This document shows positions 6,791 to 7,984 of a stretch of DNA of 7,984 nt, in pieces. The position numbers and the translations under genes are program-made. The stretch lies in NCBI GenBank assembly GCA_009926905.1, contig RFNX01000488.1:1-7984 (forward strand), given 5' to 3'. This stretch comes from Flavobacteriales bacterium. Its GTDB lineage: Bacteria > Bacteroidota > Bacteroidia > Flavobacteriales_D > Crocinitomicaceae. Under the pieces are notes generated by a model. The model saw only the letters and a program-made list of their open reading frames with translations, was not told where the DNA came from and did not search any database. Every line of letters begins with the position of its first letter. Position 1 is the stretch's first letter.

Positions 6791-7984
6791 TTAATCCAAT
6801 TTTCTTTTTCTGAACCATTTATCGAAAGCTGAAGGAGATAAAATCAACCCAAAATTAATTCCAATATATGATTCTTTAATTTTTGCAGGATCATTATTTC
6901 CGCGTTCACCTAGAGTTAATGCAAAGTTCAATGACGATAGCGATTGTTGAGCTAAAAGTGGAATCCCCAGTCCAAAAGTTACTCCTCGATCTACAAATTG
7001 TTTGTCGTTAATGACGTAAGGTAAAGTTTGTTGGAAAGCTCCCAAACGGTAGCTCCATTTTTCCAACGTTTTCAAATTGCTAATGTTTTCGAAGATTTTT
7101 AATTCTGGATTAAATTGAACTCCTAAACTAATTTTTGAATTACTAACCAAAGGCCAAGTACCAACAGAACTAAAATTGTGACTAATCGCTCCAGCTTTTG
7201 TGTATGAAGCCATGATATTGAATCCAGGGTGAATCTGACGGCTTTTACGTTTCCAATTCGGCAATGCGATTTGGTAATTCAGACCCAACTTATACGATAA
7301 ATTGATGTTTATTTTCCCTGAAGTTTCAGTGTAAGACAAAGTATCATAAGTACTTGGAGATTCAATATCAGAAGCGGTATAAAATTCTTGACGATAGGTC
7401 GTATTGTATTTCTGTGTTGGCTCCACAACACCTGAAAGTAAAATCTGTTGTTTCGGTGTGATTTGCTGACGATAATATGTTCCAATTTCATAATGAAATG
7501 CCGTCATTCGGTACAAATCGCGACTCAAGCCACCTTGCGTTGTGTTTGCATCCAACAAAAGCGATTTGCGTTCGTTGCTCACATTTCCAAATAAATAGGA
7601 AAGATTTGTTCCAAAAGCCAATTTTGTATTTTTTTTGTGAATGATTCCATAAGAAAAACCAAGAAATAAATTGTTGATGCCACCTTTGCCAGAATAGGTA
7701 TAGTTTAAAGAGTCAATTCCAGTAAAAATCTGTTCAGAAAAAGTATAACCACGGGACGAAAACGGACGTAAACCAAAAGCCATGCCCATTCTTTTTTTCA
7801 TTTTGAAACCAATAGCAAAATGCTCCACCATAACTGTTCCGTTATATTCTGTAGTTGTGTTTTGCTGGTAACGTGATAAACGACTGTTTAAGTCAAGTGA
7901 AAAAAGTGTGTTTCCGCTGCTCATCGTGTTGTATGAAGCAGGATTGTAAAAATTCAATTGTGTAGAGTCAAAAAAATTGAAATT
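6791..7984 (-). CDS. outer-membrane beta-barrel-type protein upstream of lptC, N-terminus beyond window
   Basis: The last 397 residues are visible, and the frame stays open to the window edge, so the start and any signal peptide are missing. A TTG at 7957 could be taken as a start, but the nine codons before it (NFNFFDSTQ) continue smoothly into LNFYNPASYN and no signal peptide would follow. The protein is rich in alternating polar and aromatic strands and glycine turns, for example around KMGMAFGLRPFSSRGYTF-like segments. It ends in SPSAFDKWFRKRKLD, a basic C-terminus I associate with a Bacteroidota outer-membrane family of OmpP1/FadL-like or porin-like character found before lptC. No transport substrate can be assigned. 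The 50 bp gap to lptC and shared strand suggest cotranscription and a role in the envelope. Barrel nature is likely; exact family is uncertain. Confidence 0.75.
   Translation of the reverse strand, partial: NFNFFDSTQLNFYNPASYNTMSSGNTLFSLDLNSRLSRYQQNTTTEYNGTVMVEHFAIGFKMKKRMGMAFGLRPFSSRGYTFSEQIFTGIDSLNYTYSGKGGINNLFLGFSYGIIHKKNTKLAFGTNLSYLFGNVSNERKSLLLDANTTQGGLSRDLYRMTAFHYEIGTYYRQQITPKQQILLSGVVEPTQKYNTTYRQEFYTASDIESPSTYDTLSYTETSGKININLSYKLGLNYQIALPNWKRKSRQIHPGFNIMASYTKAGAISHNFSSVGTWPLVSNSKISLGVQFNPELKIFENISNLKTLEKWSYRLGAFQQTLPYVINDKQFVDRGVTFGLGIPLLAQQSLSSLNFALTLGERGNNDPAKIKESYIGINFGLILSPSAFDKWFRKRKLD

Noticed and set aside
7955..7957. TTG as start codon of the gene upstream of lptC
   Set aside because: The frame is open to the window edge and the preceding residues fit the protein; starting here would leave an outer-membrane protein with no signal peptide.
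1..7984. Search for CRISPR repeats, insertion sequences, toxin-antitoxin or defence genes and tRNAs
   Set aside because: No regularly spaced repeats, transposase-like frames, defence domains or cloverleaf-like segments were seen; the content is ordinary envelope and transport genes.

Overview
The window is an AT-rich chromosomal segment from a member of the Bacteroidota, most likely a Flavobacteriales-type bacterium. The evidence is the set of families: a TonB-receptor-like outer-membrane barrel with an N-terminal carboxypeptidase-regulatory-like domain, a DUF5686 outer-membrane protein, a lipoprotein-type LptC, and matches to the Bacteroidota -7 promoter motif TAnnTTTG. I cannot name the genus. 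All six recognised genes lie on the minus strand, so transcription runs from high to low coordinates. I found no convincing plus-strand gene, RNA gene, mobile element or CRISPR array.

In the direction of transcription, 7984-5929 is an envelope cluster. It starts with an outer-membrane barrel-type protein cut by the window edge. A 50 bp gap later comes lptC, which starts with GTG. Only 5 bp after lptC is a 75-residue protein with two membrane segments. This spacing suggests one operon linked to lipopolysaccharide export or outer-membrane assembly. After a 202 bp gap comes a large DUF5686 outer-membrane protein (5726-3234). A 105 bp gap with nested inverted repeats and a promoter-like -7 box then leads into a 12-helix MFS efflux-type transporter (3110-1884).

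The stretch 1883-1292 is a long, very AT-rich non-coding gap. After it comes the N-terminal 430 residues of a TonB-dependent-receptor-like outer-membrane barrel protein (1291 to beyond position 1). Its arginine codon choice differs from that of the MFS gene.

Four of the six products are predicted to be in or attached to the cell envelope outside the cytoplasmic membrane. Two are inner-membrane proteins. I see no obviously new multi-gene system. The most open questions are the small membrane protein coupled to lptC, the unknown role of the two barrel proteins, and the true starts of the MFS and lptC genes.
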